Assembly (NCBI RefSeq): GCF_014638995.1
Contig: NZ_BMFR01000002.1
Location: 292,203 to 356,202 of the forward strand
Direction of reading: 5' to 3'
Source: Virgibacillus oceani
GTDB lineage: Bacteria; Bacillota; Bacilli; Bacillales; Amphibacillaceae
Length of the DNA: 64,000 bases
Of the stretch, positions 9,021 through 17,507 are shown piece by piece (the stretch's first letter is position 1; every line of letters starts with the position of its first letter). The notes beneath the pieces were generated by a model. It did no database searches, was not told the origin of the DNA, and saw only the letters and a list, made by a program, of their open reading frames with translations. Both the position numbers and the translations under genes were made by a program.

Positions 9021-9875
9021 TTATGACCGTTTCTTTACATTTTGTTGATAGAGTGAACGAAATGCCTGTAAAACTTTTTTCGTTGCTTCTCCCGGAATAC
9101 CTGTCCCAATCATGTGGTTATCAACTTTTAAAATTGGTACAACATCCAACTTAGTTGCCGTTATAAAAACTTCATCCGCATCCAGCAACTCATTAACCGT
9201 AAACGTAGCTTCTTTTATCTTCAAATTTAATTCATCACATAATTGAAGTACTTTTCGCCTTGTAATTCCATTCAAAATAAAGTTGTTAGCTGGGTGGGTC
9301 CATATTTCACCGTCTTTAACCATAAACACGTTTGAGGCACTTGCCTCCGTGATCGTTTCGCCACGGTGGAGTATAGCTTCAATTGCATTATTTTCCACTG
9401 CCTTTTGCTTTGCCAGAACATTTGGAAGCAAATTAAGTGTTTTTATATCGCACCGTAACCAGCGTATATCTTCTGTGAGTACTGCTGCTGCTCCCTCATT
9501 TTCAACATCTGTCATTCTGTCCTCCGCTCTTGTATATGCTACAGTAACTGGAGATACATCTGCTTTCGGAAACTCATGCCACCTTGCCGCTGTTCCCCTT
9601 GAAACCTGCATATAGATAATGCCTTCAGCCAATTCGTTTCCCGCGACTAACTCTAGCAATTTATTTTTCAAGTCACCAATCGAATCTGGTAATGTAAGCT
9701 GAACCTCTTTAGCACTTCTCTCTAACCGTCCCAAATGTTCATCCAGCATCAGCGGTTTTCCATCGTAGACACCGATTACTTCATAGATTCCATCACCAAA
9801 TTGATAGCCCCGGTCTTCTATATCGATTAGGTTCTCCCGCTCCATAATTTTGTCGTTATAAAGCATTTTACTCAA
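9021..9875 (-). CDS. dat: D-amino acid (D-alanine) aminotransferase
   Basis: Fold-type IV PLP enzyme moving the amino group of D-amino acids to 2-oxoglutarate. A TTG start at 9875 (MSKMLYNDKI) is chosen: GGGAGG lies 7 bases before it, and it gives 284 residues and the exact numbering of Bacillus D-AAT. In that numbering K145 in DIKTLNLL binds PLP, while R98 and H100 in AARWHEFP are the substrate carboxylate trap that separates D-AAT from branched-chain enzymes. EASASNVFMV and LNGITRRKVL are family segments. It lies 30 bases after the EutB-like gene and 39 before alr. Beside alr it could channel a racemised amino acid into a keto acid. Confidence 0.92.
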   Translation of the reverse strand: MSKMLYNDKIMERENLIDIEDRGYQFGDGIYEVIGVYDGKPLMLDEHLGRLERSAKEVQLTLPDSIGDLKNKLLELVAGNELAEGIIYMQVSRGTAARWHEFPKADVSPVTVAYTRAEDRMTDVENEGAAAVLTEDIRWLRCDIKTLNLLPNVLAKQKAVENNAIEAILHRGETITEASASNVFMVKDGEIWTHPANNFILNGITRRKVLQLCDELNLKIKEATFTVNELLDADEVFITATKLDVVPILKVDNHMIGTGIPGEATKKVLQAFRSLYQQNVKKRS

Positions 9876-9905
9876 ATTAAAACCTCCCTCAATTATAAAT
9901 ATCAA

Positions 9906-10895
9906 TCATTCTGGGATTTTGGATTTATATTTCTCTGCTATATCCAATATGACGGACGTGTCGACACTGCTGCCAGTGATTACAACTGCCACATGAGAAC
10001 CTAGTCGAACTTTATCATGTAAAATTGCACTAATCCCTGTTGCTGCAGCACCTTCAATTACCATCTGATGTTTATCAAGCATGAATGCCATGCCTTCAGC
10101 AATCTCAGCCTCATTCATTAAAAAGATTTCATCAACATAACGCTGAACCATATCAAATGTATATTGATTGTTAAGACCTATTCCTCCTAGCAAACTATCA
10201 GCTAATGTATCCTGTTCCTCCATTGTAATCGGTTTTCCAGCCTGGATACTCTCATACATCGTTGCCCCTCGTTCGGTTGACAGGCCAACAACCTGAATCG
10301 AGGGATCGGTCGATTTCAATGCAACCCCTAATCCAGAATGCAGACCACCACCGGATAAACCCGCGATTACAGTATCCACTTCAGGTAAATCCTCCAGTAA
10401 CTCCAGACCAATCGTACCTTGCCCTGCAATAATGTATGGATCGTCAAACGGATGAATAACTGTTTGGCCACACTCCTTTTCCAGCTCATAGCTCCGCTTC
10501 TCAGCATCATCCTGTGACACACCAAAAATTTCTATCTTTGCACCTGAACGTTTCAATTGTTCCACTTTCACTCTTGGAACCCGATTAGAAATACAAATCG
10601 TCGCATTAATTCCCAGTTTTTTGGCAATATATGCAACACTCATTCCGAAATTCCCTGTAGAAAAGGTCGTTACACCATGTTGCCGTTCCTCCGGCGTCAG
10701 ACTCAAAATCTTGTTCGCTGCTCCCCTGATTTTAAACGAACCACTGACATTCAAATTTTCCAGTTTTAAGTAAACTGAGGTCCCTGCATACTCGGATAAT
10801 GCTTTAGAATATATTAAAGGGGATTTCTGTACGATAGATGAAATCCGCTTACGTGCCCTCCATATGTCACGCAAGGCAATTGGTTTTTCTGCCAT
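9906..10895 (-). CDS. eutB: EutB-like PLP dehydratase (threonine/hydroxyaspartate dehydratase family)
   Basis: Fold-type II PLP ammonia-lyase of 329 residues. K55 in SGSFKIRGA is the PLP lysine, and SGGGLHSGLG is the phosphate loop. Segments SQDDAEKRSYELE, HPFDDPYIIAGQGTIG, TERGATMYES and LADSLLGGIGLNNQYTF are what I recall of hydroxyectoine-utilisation EutB rather than of biosynthetic IlvA. The latter is encoded separately at 34689-35675 in the window. RidA, which removes the imine such enzymes release, is encoded three genes upstream in the same operon. A plausible substrate is 3-hydroxyaspartate arising from hydroxyectoine, giving oxaloacetate and ammonia; this is inference. ATG start with GGGGGGA upstream. 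Confidence 0.8.
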   Translation of the reverse strand: MAEKPIALRDIWRARKRISSIVQKSPLIYSKALSEYAGTSVYLKLENLNVSGSFKIRGAANKILSLTPEERQHGVTTFSTGNFGMSVAYIAKKLGINATICISNRVPRVKVEQLKRSGAKIEIFGVSQDDAEKRSYELEKECGQTVIHPFDDPYIIAGQGTIGLELLEDLPEVDTVIAGLSGGGLHSGLGVALKSTDPSIQVVGLSTERGATMYESIQAGKPITMEEQDTLADSLLGGIGLNNQYTFDMVQRYVDEIFLMNEAEIAEGMAFMLDKHQMVIEGAAATGISAILHDKVRLGSHVAVVITGSSVDTSVILDIAEKYKSKIPE

Positions 10896-11027
10896 TCTAT
10901 TCCCCCCTATGGCATTTTATTCATTCCCGGTGGTTACGCACCCATTTTCTATTATTTTCCATACACTCCAATTGGTTAAGCGTTCCATTCCGGTATTTCG
11001 GTCCTATCCAAATTACCGCGTCCTTCA

Positions 11028-12230
11028 CTATTCAGCTGCCAAAAACCGTCTTGCTGCTTCTGTCAAAATAGAAACGCCAACAGGCAATACACGTTCATCG
11101 ATATCAAAATGTGGTGTGTGCAAATCCCGATTCTCTCCGTCCCCAACAGCACAGCCGAGAAAGAACATCGCCCCCGGTACAGCCTGGGTCATATGAGCAA
11201 AATCCTCCCCGCCTAAGCCAAAGGGAGTTTCAAACACAGTATAGTGCGGGTAAAGATCTTTAATCGTTGCCCTAATTAAGCTATTAACACCTGGATCGTT
11301 TTTAAGTGCCGGATCCTCGGGTGTAATCGTTAATTCGTATTTACCGTCCAATGCACTAACCAAGGAAAATGCCTTGTCTAATTCAGTATGCAGTAATTTC
11401 CGAACGTTAGGATGATAGCTGCGGATTGTTCCGCTAATCACTACCTCAGATGGAATAACATTGCTGGCAGCACCACCTCGAATAGTGCCAATACTAATCA
11501 CAGCAGGGTCTAAAGGAGATACGCGTCTCGCCGCAATACCGTGCAATGCCTGTAATACGGGACCGAGCATCCATATTGGATCTGTGCCAAGATGTGGATA
11601 AGCGCCATGCCCGCCTGTTCCAATAACTTTTGCTTCAAACACATCCACATTTGCCATACTATAACCATCATGAACACGCACCTCGCCAAGCTGGTTCTCC
11701 GGGCTCATATGGAGCGCCATTACACAATCCACATCTTCTAATGCACCTGCCTGAATCATATACGGAGCACCGGTTGAACCAAATCCATCCGCCATTTCCT
11801 CAGCAGGCTGAAACAAAAATTTTACAGTACCTTGAATTTCACCTGCTTGAAAACTTTCACCCAGTAAATTTGCGACACCTAACACAATTGCGGTATGGGC
11901 ATCGTGTCCACACGCGTGCATCACACCGTCATGGATGGATCTATAGTCATGATTATTTTCCTCTTGAATTGGCAATGCATCCATATCTGCACGAACAGCA
12001 ATTGCCGGGCCAGAACCGGACGAAAGTGTACCAACAACTGCCGTTTGATATCCTGCCCCAACCTCCACATGCATGCCGGGAATTTTTCTCAAATTGTCAG
12101 CGACAAAGCTTGATGTTTCCAATTCCTGAAAACTTAGCTCCGGGAACCGATGAAGGGTTCGCCGCCACTCAACAAGCTGCTTGGAAATCCCTTTCGTCCG
12201 AATCAGTATTGCCTTATTTTTCGTAACCAC
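11028..12230 (-). CDS. M20D amidohydrolase, probable N-acetyl-diaminobutyrate deacetylase (DoeB2-like)
   Basis: Metal-dependent amidohydrolase of 400 residues. Metal and catalytic segments are VRADMDALPIQEE, HACGHDAHTAIVLG, LFQPAEEMADG and GTGGHGAYPHLGTDP of the dimerisation domain, with a late GLGGEDFAHM. The start is GTG at 12230 behind GGGGGGA. No M14-type DoeB gene is present, so this is the likely deacetylase acting on the N-acetyl-2,4-diaminobutyrate released by DoeA; the recalled DoeB2 type is M20. It could instead be a general N-acyl-amino acid hydrolase. It differs from the two Abg-type M20 genes at 53289 and 55176 by lacking their insertions. Confidence 0.8.
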   Translation of the reverse strand: MVTKNKAILIRTKGISKQLVEWRRTLHRFPELSFQELETSSFVADNLRKIPGMHVEVGAGYQTAVVGTLSSGSGPAIAVRADMDALPIQEENNHDYRSIHDGVMHACGHDAHTAIVLGVANLLGESFQAGEIQGTVKFLFQPAEEMADGFGSTGAPYMIQAGALEDVDCVMALHMSPENQLGEVRVHDGYSMANVDVFEAKVIGTGGHGAYPHLGTDPIWMLGPVLQALHGIAARRVSPLDPAVISIGTIRGGAASNVIPSEVVISGTIRSYHPNVRKLLHTELDKAFSLVSALDGKYELTITPEDPALKNDPGVNSLIRATIKDLYPHYTVFETPFGLGGEDFAHMTQAVPGAMFFLGCAVGDGENRDLHTPHFDIDERVLPVGVSILTEAARRFLAAE

Positions 12231-12285
12231 AACAATCCCCCCTTATTAAAAAGAAGAGAGTCACTTCAACTCCCTTCACAGTGGA

Positions 12286-12678
12286 TTAATTCACGGATGC
12301 AATAGCGGTAATTTCTACTTTTACTCCCAGCAGCTGACTGCCAACAGTAATACGTGCAGGTTTTACCTCAACGTCTTCAAAGTAGGTAGCATAAACCCTG
12401 TTAAACTCATTAACATTCTCTTGATTTAATTCAGATAAATGACACGAAACATGAACAATATCGGATAGCCTTGCACCTTTTTCTGCTAAAACATGTTTGA
12501 TATTTTCCAGGCTAGCTGCTGCTTGTGATGCAATCGTATCTCCTGCCAATTCTCCATTCGGATGTACGCCATCCATACCTGACACAAATATAAATTCGCC
12601 AGCTTTTACGCCTTGCGAATACGGACCACTTGGCTTGGGAGCATTTCCGGTTTGAATAATCTCTTTCAATAAGACCAC
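12286..12678 (-). CDS. ridA: RidA (YjgF/YER057c/UK114) reactive imine deaminase
   Basis: Hydrolyses enamine/imine intermediates released by PLP dehydratases before they damage other PLP enzymes. The 130-residue protein has PKPSGPYSQGVK near residue 15, the catalytic arginine in VKPARITVGS and segment ASLENIKHVL. A GTG at 12678 with GGAG 8 bases upstream is the best start; a TTG three codons on is possible. It is encoded between the aldehyde dehydrogenase and the M20 hydrolase, in one operon with the EutB-like dehydratase, which supports an imine-producing step in this pathway. Confidence 0.93.
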   Translation of the reverse strand: MVLLKEIIQTGNAPKPSGPYSQGVKAGEFIFVSGMDGVHPNGELAGDTIASQAAASLENIKHVLAEKGARLSDIVHVSCHLSELNQENVNEFNRVYATYFEDVEVKPARITVGSQLLGVKVEITAIASVN

Positions 12679-12693
12679 AATCCCTTCTCCAAT

Positions 12694-14139
12694 TTACTCC
12701 ATTCCAATTGAAACGTATTGCGATTCTACAAATGCATCGATTCCTTCGTGTCCACCCTCACGGCCAATGCCGCTCTCCTTCATTCCGCCAAAAGGAACTT
12801 GAGCAGCTGAAGGAGCACCATCATTCCAGCCAACTATGCCGAAATTAAGCTGTTCGATTACTCGTGTCCCCCTCGCAACATTTTCAGTGAAAACATAGGC
12901 GGCCAAACCATATGGTGTATCATTAGCCAACTTAACTGCTTCAGCCTCTGATGCAATTTTTTGAACGGGTGCTACTGGACCGAATGTTTCCTCTTGCATC
13001 ACGACCATCGATTGATCCACATCCTTGATTACGGTAGGTGCAAAGAATACACCCCCATCTTTTGTAATAGGCTCTCCCCCTGTTACAACCGCCGCACCTT
13101 TCGATAGTGCATCCTGTACATGATGGTTCACCTTATCCAATCCGGCCTGATTGATCAATGGCCCAATATCGACCTCTTCACTTGCGCCGTTACCAACCTG
13201 TAATTTCTTAACTGCTTCAGCAAATTTTTCTACAAAATCATTATAAATACCCGCCTGGACATAAATACGGTTTGCGCAAATACATGTTTGACCGGCATTT
13301 CTGAATTTGGATGCCATAACGCCTTTAACTGCCAAATCAACGTTCGCGTCATCCAAAACAATTAACGGGGCATGCCCTCCTAGTTCTAATGACAATCGTT
13401 TTACCTGTTCTGCACTTTGCCTGATTAAAATTTTGCCAACCTCTGTTGATCCAGTAAACGTAATTTTACGAACCCTTGCATCGTCCATAATTGCTTTAGC
13501 TATTTTGGATGATGAGCCTGTGACCAGGTTGACGACACCTTTTGGAAATCCTGCTTCCTCACATAACTCCATCAGTTTAACAGCCGATAAAGGACTTTCA
13601 CCCGACGGCTTCATAATCACGGTACAACCTGCCGCGAGTGCTGGCCCTATTTTGCGTGTTAGCATTGCTGCTGGAAAATTCCAGGGTGTGATTGCAGCAA
13701 CAACACCAACAGGCTTCTTCCATACCTGCAGCCGCTTACTCCCTGCGTGTGAAGGAATCGTTTCACCATACACTCGTTTTCCTTCCTCGGCGAACCACTC
13801 AATAAATGAAGCAGCGTAATTGACCTCTCCTCTGGATTCATTAATTGGCTTCCCCATTTCCATGGTCATTAATTGCGCGAGTTCTTCCTGGTTATCTAGC
13901 ATTAGCTGATGTAAACGCTTTAAATATCCAGCACGTTCATATGCAGTTGTTTGTGACCATGTAAGGAAGGCATGATGTGCTGCCTCAATTGCTTGTGCAG
14001 CTTCCCTTTCTCCACCATTTGGCACGGTACCAACAATTTGACCATTGGCGGGGTTAACAACCTCTAGTAAATCTAGCCCTTCCCCAATCCATTCTCCATT
14101 TATACTCATCCGATAATTTTTCGTTTTAACTTCATTCAC
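12694..14139 (-). CDS. doeC: NAD(P)-dependent aldehyde dehydrogenase, DoeC-like (aspartate-semialdehyde to aspartate)
   Basis: Aldehyde dehydrogenase superfamily protein of 481 residues, closest in look to succinate-semialdehyde dehydrogenases (GabD). [20 protein letters not shown] binds the cofactor, FTGSTEVGK follows, [10 protein letters not shown] holds the general base Glu, GQTCICANR the catalytic Cys, and [10 protein letters not shown] the late Glu-Phe. In ectoine degradation DoeC oxidises aspartate semialdehyde from the DoeD reaction to aspartate. Its place 16 bases before ridA and 58 after the class III aminotransferase gene fits that role. A paralogue at 45934-47325 shares nearly the same motifs, so substrate cannot be fixed from sequence alone. 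Confidence 0.82.
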   Translation of the reverse strand: MNEVKTKNYRMSINGEWIGEGLDLLEVVNPANGQIVGTVPNGGEREAAQAIEAAHHAFLTWSQTTAYERAGYLKRLHQLMLDNQEELAQLMTMEMGKPINESRGEVNYAASFIEWFAEEGKRVYGETIPSHAGSKRLQVWKKPVGVVAAITPWNFPAAMLTRKIGPALAAGCTVIMKPSGESPLSAVKLMELCEEAGFPKGVVNLVTGSSSKIAKAIMDDARVRKITFTGSTEVGKILIRQSAEQVKRLSLELGGHAPLIVLDDANVDLAVKGVMASKFRNAGQTCICANRIYVQAGIYNDFVEKFAEAVKKLQVGNGASEEVDIGPLINQAGLDKVNHHVQDALSKGAAVVTGGEPITKDGGVFFAPTVIKDVDQSMVVMQEETFGPVAPVQKIASEAEAVKLANDTPYGLAAYVFTENVARGTRVIEQLNFGIVGWNDGAPSAAQVPFGGMKESGIGREGGHEGIDAFVESQYVSIGME

Positions 14140-14196
14140 CTTTACTCACTCCAATCTTCAAAAGCGTTTATTTCCAAAACTAATCTGCCATTCTAG

Positions 14197-15549
14197 TTAA
14201 CTTTCAGCACCAACGAGAACCGCTTCAATAGATTCCTCTAAAATATTCAACCCTTCTTCAAGCTGTTCATCCGTGATAACAAGTGGCATTAGCAAGCGAA
14301 TCACATTATCATAAACACCGGCTTTAAGTGCAATAACGCCGCGGCTATGTGCTTCTTTAAGAATCTGGTTACTTATTTCCTTGGCAGGTGTTTTACTTAA
14401 ACGGTCTTCAACAAACTCAAGTGCGCACATTGCCCCAAGACCTCTATAGTCACCGATCACGTCATACTTATCGTGTAAATCTTTAAATTTCCCCATGACA
14501 CGTTTGCCTATTTTTTCAGCACGTTCATTAAGGCGCTCTTTTTCCATAACTTCCAGTACAGCGAGTCCTGCGCGGCATCCAAGTGGACTTCCGCAATACG
14601 TTCCACCCAATTCACCAGGACGTGCCCTGTCCATAACCTCTTCCCGGCCAATCACCCCACTTATTGGCAAACCAGCAGCCATTGATTTTGAAATCGTAAT
14701 CAGGTCGGGCACAACGCCATAATGCTCCATTGCAAAATATTTACCCGTACGTCCAAACCCTGTCTGAATTTCGTCGGCTATGAATAAAATGCCATGTTCT
14801 TTACATAATTCATATACCCCTTGAACAAATGCTTTATCCGGAATGATAAACCCACTTTCCCCTTGAACCGGCTCCATAATAAAAGCAGCTACTAGACTCG
14901 GATCAACTTCACTGATAAAAAAGTCTTCCACTTGTTTTAATAAAAATTCTGTATATGCCTCATCGGTCATCGAATCTGGACGCCGATAATTATAAGGGAA
15001 TGGTGCATGATAGACCTCTGGTGCAAATGGTCCATATTCATATTTATACGGTTTTACTTTTCCAGTTAGTGACATCCCCATTAGTGTGCGTCCGTGAAAT
15101 CCACCGGAAAATGAAACAATTGCTTGGCGATTCGTATATTTTCTAGCAATTTTCACTGCATTTTCAACTGCTTCAGCACCACTGTTTAAAAACATCACTT
15201 TCTTTTTAAAATAACCGGGAGCAAGTGCTGCAACTTTTTCTGCAAGTTCGATGTATGGATCGTACATCATGACATTGAATCCAGTGTGAATATAGCGGTC
15301 AACTTGATCATGCAATGCATTTACCACTGTATCGTGACTGTGCCCAACATTAATACATCCAATCGCCCCGGCAAAATCAATAAAACGATTCCCATCAACA
15401 TCCACAAGCAGTGCGCCTTTTGCATTATTTACAAATGTTGGAATACCATAACTGACCCCATGCGGCACAACGTTTTGTCTGCGTTCGAGCAATTCTTTTG
15501 CCTTAGGTCCCGGCAATTCTGTTTGAACGGTTGCAAACTTTTTGTTCAT
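14197..15549 (-). CDS. doeD: Class III aminotransferase, DoeD-like (2,4-diaminobutyrate transaminase)
   Basis: Fold-type I omega-aminotransferase of 450 residues. MFLNSGAEAVENAVKIARKY and FSGGFHGRT bind PLP phosphate, FIADEIQTGFGRTGK holds the PLP-ring Asp, ISKSMAAGLPISG the Schiff-base Lys, and GGTYCGSPLGCRAGL follows. In ectoine catabolism DoeD transfers the 4-amino group of 2,4-diaminobutyrate to give aspartate semialdehyde. AGGAGG precedes the ATG, and the site lies inside the last codons of the gntR gene, 5 bases away, so the two are co-translated. 4-Aminobutyrate aminotransferase is the main alternative; the doeA/ehu context favours diaminobutyrate. Confidence 0.82.
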   Translation of the reverse strand: MNKKFATVQTELPGPKAKELLERRQNVVPHGVSYGIPTFVNNAKGALLVDVDGNRFIDFAGAIGCINVGHSHDTVVNALHDQVDRYIHTGFNVMMYDPYIELAEKVAALAPGYFKKKVMFLNSGAEAVENAVKIARKYTNRQAIVSFSGGFHGRTLMGMSLTGKVKPYKYEYGPFAPEVYHAPFPYNYRRPDSMTDEAYTEFLLKQVEDFFISEVDPSLVAAFIMEPVQGESGFIIPDKAFVQGVYELCKEHGILFIADEIQTGFGRTGKYFAMEHYGVVPDLITISKSMAAGLPISGVIGREEVMDRARPGELGGTYCGSPLGCRAGLAVLEVMEKERLNERAEKIGKRVMGKFKDLHDKYDVIGDYRGLGAMCALEFVEDRLSKTPAKEISNQILKEAHSRGVIALKAGVYDNVIRLLMPLVITDEQLEEGLNILEESIEAVLVGAES

Positions 15550-15553
15550 TTGA

Positions 15554-16243
15554 TTATACCTCCTCTTTTTCTAATTCACTTTTTTGGCCTGCTCCGACGC
15601 CAAGCAATTTTTCCTCAACGTATTCGATGTGGTTTTTAACCCTTTCGTTAACGATCTGAACGTCTTTAGATGCTAATGCCTGAAGCAATTCTTTATGTTC
15701 ATCATAAAATGATTGATGACTGGAATAATACTGATCCAGATGCATGAGAAACGTTCGAATTTGCACTTGCAGTGAATCATAGATTTTTATAATACGTGAA
15801 TTCCCGCATAAATTAACAACATAGCTATGGAATTTCATATCCAGATCAAACAATTCATTCCAATCTTTTTCATCAACCTTTGCCTTCATCTGATTGGTTA
15901 TTTCTTCAAGATCCCGAAAATGCTTTTGATCCAGATTATTAACCGCATGTTTAAATGCTTGCGACTCGATTAATGTACGCAATTCAATAATTTCATCTAA
16001 ATCCTGCTGTGTGAAATCTGCAACATAGGTACCCTTTCGTGCCTGGCTGATGACAAGTTCCTCAATTTCAAGAATTTTCAACGCCTCGCGTATCGTACTT
16101 CGGCTAACATCATATGTTTCGGCCAGATCAGTCTCGAGTAATCTTTCACCAAACTGAATTTCTTTATTCCATATTCTTCTCTTTAACTGATCCGCAATGA
16201 GCTGACTTAATGGTTTTTGCAAGATAATACTATCTTCATCCAT
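15554..16243 (-). CDS. GntR-family (FadR/FCD) transcriptional regulator of the ectoine operons
   Basis: A 229-residue regulator with an N-terminal winged helix (IADQLKRRIWNKEIQFGERL, then DLAETYDVSRSTIREALKIL) and an all-alpha FCD ligand domain in which EIIELRTLIESQAF and the later D/H residues would bind metal and acid ligand. The ATG at 16243 is chosen because AAAGGGG lies 8 bases upstream; earlier in-frame ATGs overlap the promoter -10 and operator. It heads the catabolic operon. FCD regulators bind short palindromes, and TGTCGA-N3-TCGACA occurs 37 bases upstream and again before doeA, so it probably represses itself and both operons. It differs from EnuR (MocR type) and DoeX (AsnC type) of Proteobacteria. 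Confidence 0.85.
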   Translation of the reverse strand: MDEDSIILQKPLSQLIADQLKRRIWNKEIQFGERLLETDLAETYDVSRSTIREALKILEIEELVISQARKGTYVADFTQQDLDEIIELRTLIESQAFKHAVNNLDQKHFRDLEEITNQMKAKVDEKDWNELFDLDMKFHSYVVNLCGNSRIIKIYDSLQVQIRTFLMHLDQYYSSHQSFYDEHKELLQALASKDVQIVNERVKNHIEYVEEKLLGVGAGQKSELEKEEV

Positions 16244-16279
16244 ATGCAAAACCCCTTTCTTCATTTCATCAATGTTTAA

Positions 16280-16294
16280 TGTCGACAATCGACA
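16280..16294. promoter_or_regulatory. Operator palindrome TGTCGA-N3-TCGACA upstream of gntR
   Basis: TGTCGACAATCGACA, a perfect 6-base inverted repeat with a 3-base centre, lies 13 bases downstream of the gntR operon -10 element and so at the transcription start. The same 15 bases occur in reverse complement at 22216-22230 ahead of doeA and were not seen elsewhere. Position fits a repressor site. Confidence 0.75.
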
Positions 16295-16307
16295 TAATCT
16301 TATCTTC

Positions 16308-16376
16308 ATCATAATTCAGACTATTTGGATTGTCAATTATTATTTTAATAATTTTAAATTTTATATTTTTTTATTG
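16308..16376 (-). promoter_or_regulatory. Sigma-A promoter with AT-rich upstream tract for the gntR-to-tartrate dehydrogenase operon
   Basis: On the - strand: TTGACA (16336-16331), 17-base spacer, TATGAT (16313-16308). Upstream of the -35 a tract of about 40 bases is almost pure A/T, like an UP element. The same tract recurs with only a few changes at 22269-22312. Confidence 0.8.
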
Positions 16377-16402
16377 ACATTCATTTAAATTGTGTCTATT
16401 TT
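16374..16402 (+). promoter_or_regulatory. Promoter for the 2-hydroxyacid dehydrogenase gene
   Basis: TTGACA at 16374-16379, a 17-base spacer, and TATTTT at 16397-16402, about 50 bases before the start codon at 16454. It is divergent from the gntR promoter and shares its AT-rich tract. No operator palindrome follows it. Confidence 0.55.
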
Positions 16403-16453
16403 TAGGGTAGAAACTTTGTCAGGACTACTATAAGAAACGAGGGGAGTTATTTA

Positions 16454-17431
16454 ATGAAGAAAAAAATTATTGCATATAACCGTATAGAAAAACCTGTATT
16501 GGAAGAGCTGCAGAGGAAATATGATGTTGAATTTTTTAGAAACATTGATACAAATAATGATTCTAATTTTTTAAAACAATTAAATCTGGCAGAAGGGATT
16601 ATCGGTTTGGAATTGGTTGTCGATCGCAAGCTCCTGGACCGTGCCCCAAATCTGAGAATCGTCAGTAATGTCTCAGTCGGGTATAACAATCTGGACATGA
16701 ATGAACTCACCAAACGAAATATTATGGCAACCAATACTCCAGGGGTCCTTACCGATACTGTAGCGGATACAGTCTTTGGCATTCTTATCGCCACAGCTAG
16801 ACGCATTCCCGAACTCGATCAATTCGTTAAAAATGGTGAATGGACATCTGAGGCAGTTGATCCCGAACAGTTTGGGACAGATGTGCATCATAAAAAGCTG
16901 GGCATTATTGGCATGGGAAGAATCGGGCAGGCAATAGCTAAACGTGCCCACTTCGGATTTGATATGGACATTCTTTACCATAGCCGAACACGGAAGCCCA
17001 ATGTTGAGAACAAATTTGATGCCGTATTTTGTTGTCTTGATGATTTATTGGAACAATCTGATTTTGTCTGCTTGATAACCCCCTTAACACAGGAAACTGA
17101 AGGTCTTATTGGGAAACGTGAATTTCAGCTAATGAAAAAATCAGCAATTTTTATTAACGGATCCCGAGGAAAAACCGTTGTGGAACAAGATCTAATCCAT
17201 GCACTTAAGACTGGAGAGATTGCTGCTTGCGGGCTGGACGTATTTGAACAAGAACCGATTACTTTAAATAATCCTTTGCTGAAAATGAAGAATGTAGTCA
17301 CAACCCCTCACATTGGGTCTTCTACATATGAGACCGAGTTGAAGATGTCCCAACTGGCTGCCATAAATCTAGAAGCAGGGTTGAGTGGGGATAGACCACC
17401 AAACTTAATAAATTCAAATGTTTGGTTCTAA
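16454..17431 (+). CDS. D-2-hydroxyacid dehydrogenase (glyoxylate/hydroxypyruvate reductase-like)
   Basis: NAD(P)-dependent dehydrogenase of 325 residues. The N-terminal catalytic domain has VSVGYNNLDM; the Rossmann motif is LGIIGMGRIGQAIAKRA near residues 150-166; FINGSRGKTVVE carries the catalytic Arg, DVFEQEPI the Glu, and TTPHIGSST the His. Such enzymes interconvert D-glycerate and hydroxypyruvate or reduce glyoxylate. It is divergent from the gntR operon and convergent with ehuA. GAGGGGAG precedes the ATG. A link to the pathway is suggested because the tartrate dehydrogenase homologue of the next operon could yield D-glycerate; that is inference. Confidence 0.85.
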   Translation: MKKKIIAYNRIEKPVLEELQRKYDVEFFRNIDTNNDSNFLKQLNLAEGIIGLELVVDRKLLDRAPNLRIVSNVSVGYNNLDMNELTKRNIMATNTPGVLTDTVADTVFGILIATARRIPELDQFVKNGEWTSEAVDPEQFGTDVHHKKLGIIGMGRIGQAIAKRAHFGFDMDILYHSRTRKPNVENKFDAVFCCLDDLLEQSDFVCLITPLTQETEGLIGKREFQLMKKSAIFINGSRGKTVVEQDLIHALKTGEIAACGLDVFEQEPITLNNPLLKMKNVVTTPHIGSSTYETELKMSQLAAINLEAGLSGDRPPNLINSNVWF

Positions 17432-17438
17432 TTACATA

Positions 17439-17474
17439 AAACGAACCCAAAGGCGGCGAAACGTTTGGGTTCGT
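17439..17474. terminator. Strong bidirectional terminator between 2-hydroxyacid dehydrogenase and ehuA
   Basis: AACGAACCCAAA at 17439-17450 pairs perfectly over 12 bases with TTTGGGTTCGTT at 17463-17474. It separates the convergent gene ending at 17431 from ehuA ending at 17508. Confidence 0.8.
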
Positions 17475-17507
17475 TGGATATTCGGAAATGTCAGCTGATT
17501 TTATCGC

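Noticed and set aside
9906-10895. Calling this gene biosynthetic threonine dehydratase
   Set aside because: A second dehydratase gene closes the ilv-leu operon, and the present one has EutB-like segments within the ectoine operon.
11630-12226. 198-codon frame on the + strand
   Set aside because: Runs antisense through the M20 amidohydrolase, whose motifs are intact; composition (His/Gln/Pro-rich) is that of a shadow frame.
14150-14175. cre-like sequence before the DoeC-like gene
   Set aside because: TAAACGCTTTT lacks the fixed TG of the consensus, so it is not called.
16374-16402. Operator control of the 2-hydroxyacid dehydrogenase promoter
   Set aside because: No TGTCGA palindrome overlaps this promoter; the nearest is about 80 bases upstream of its -35.
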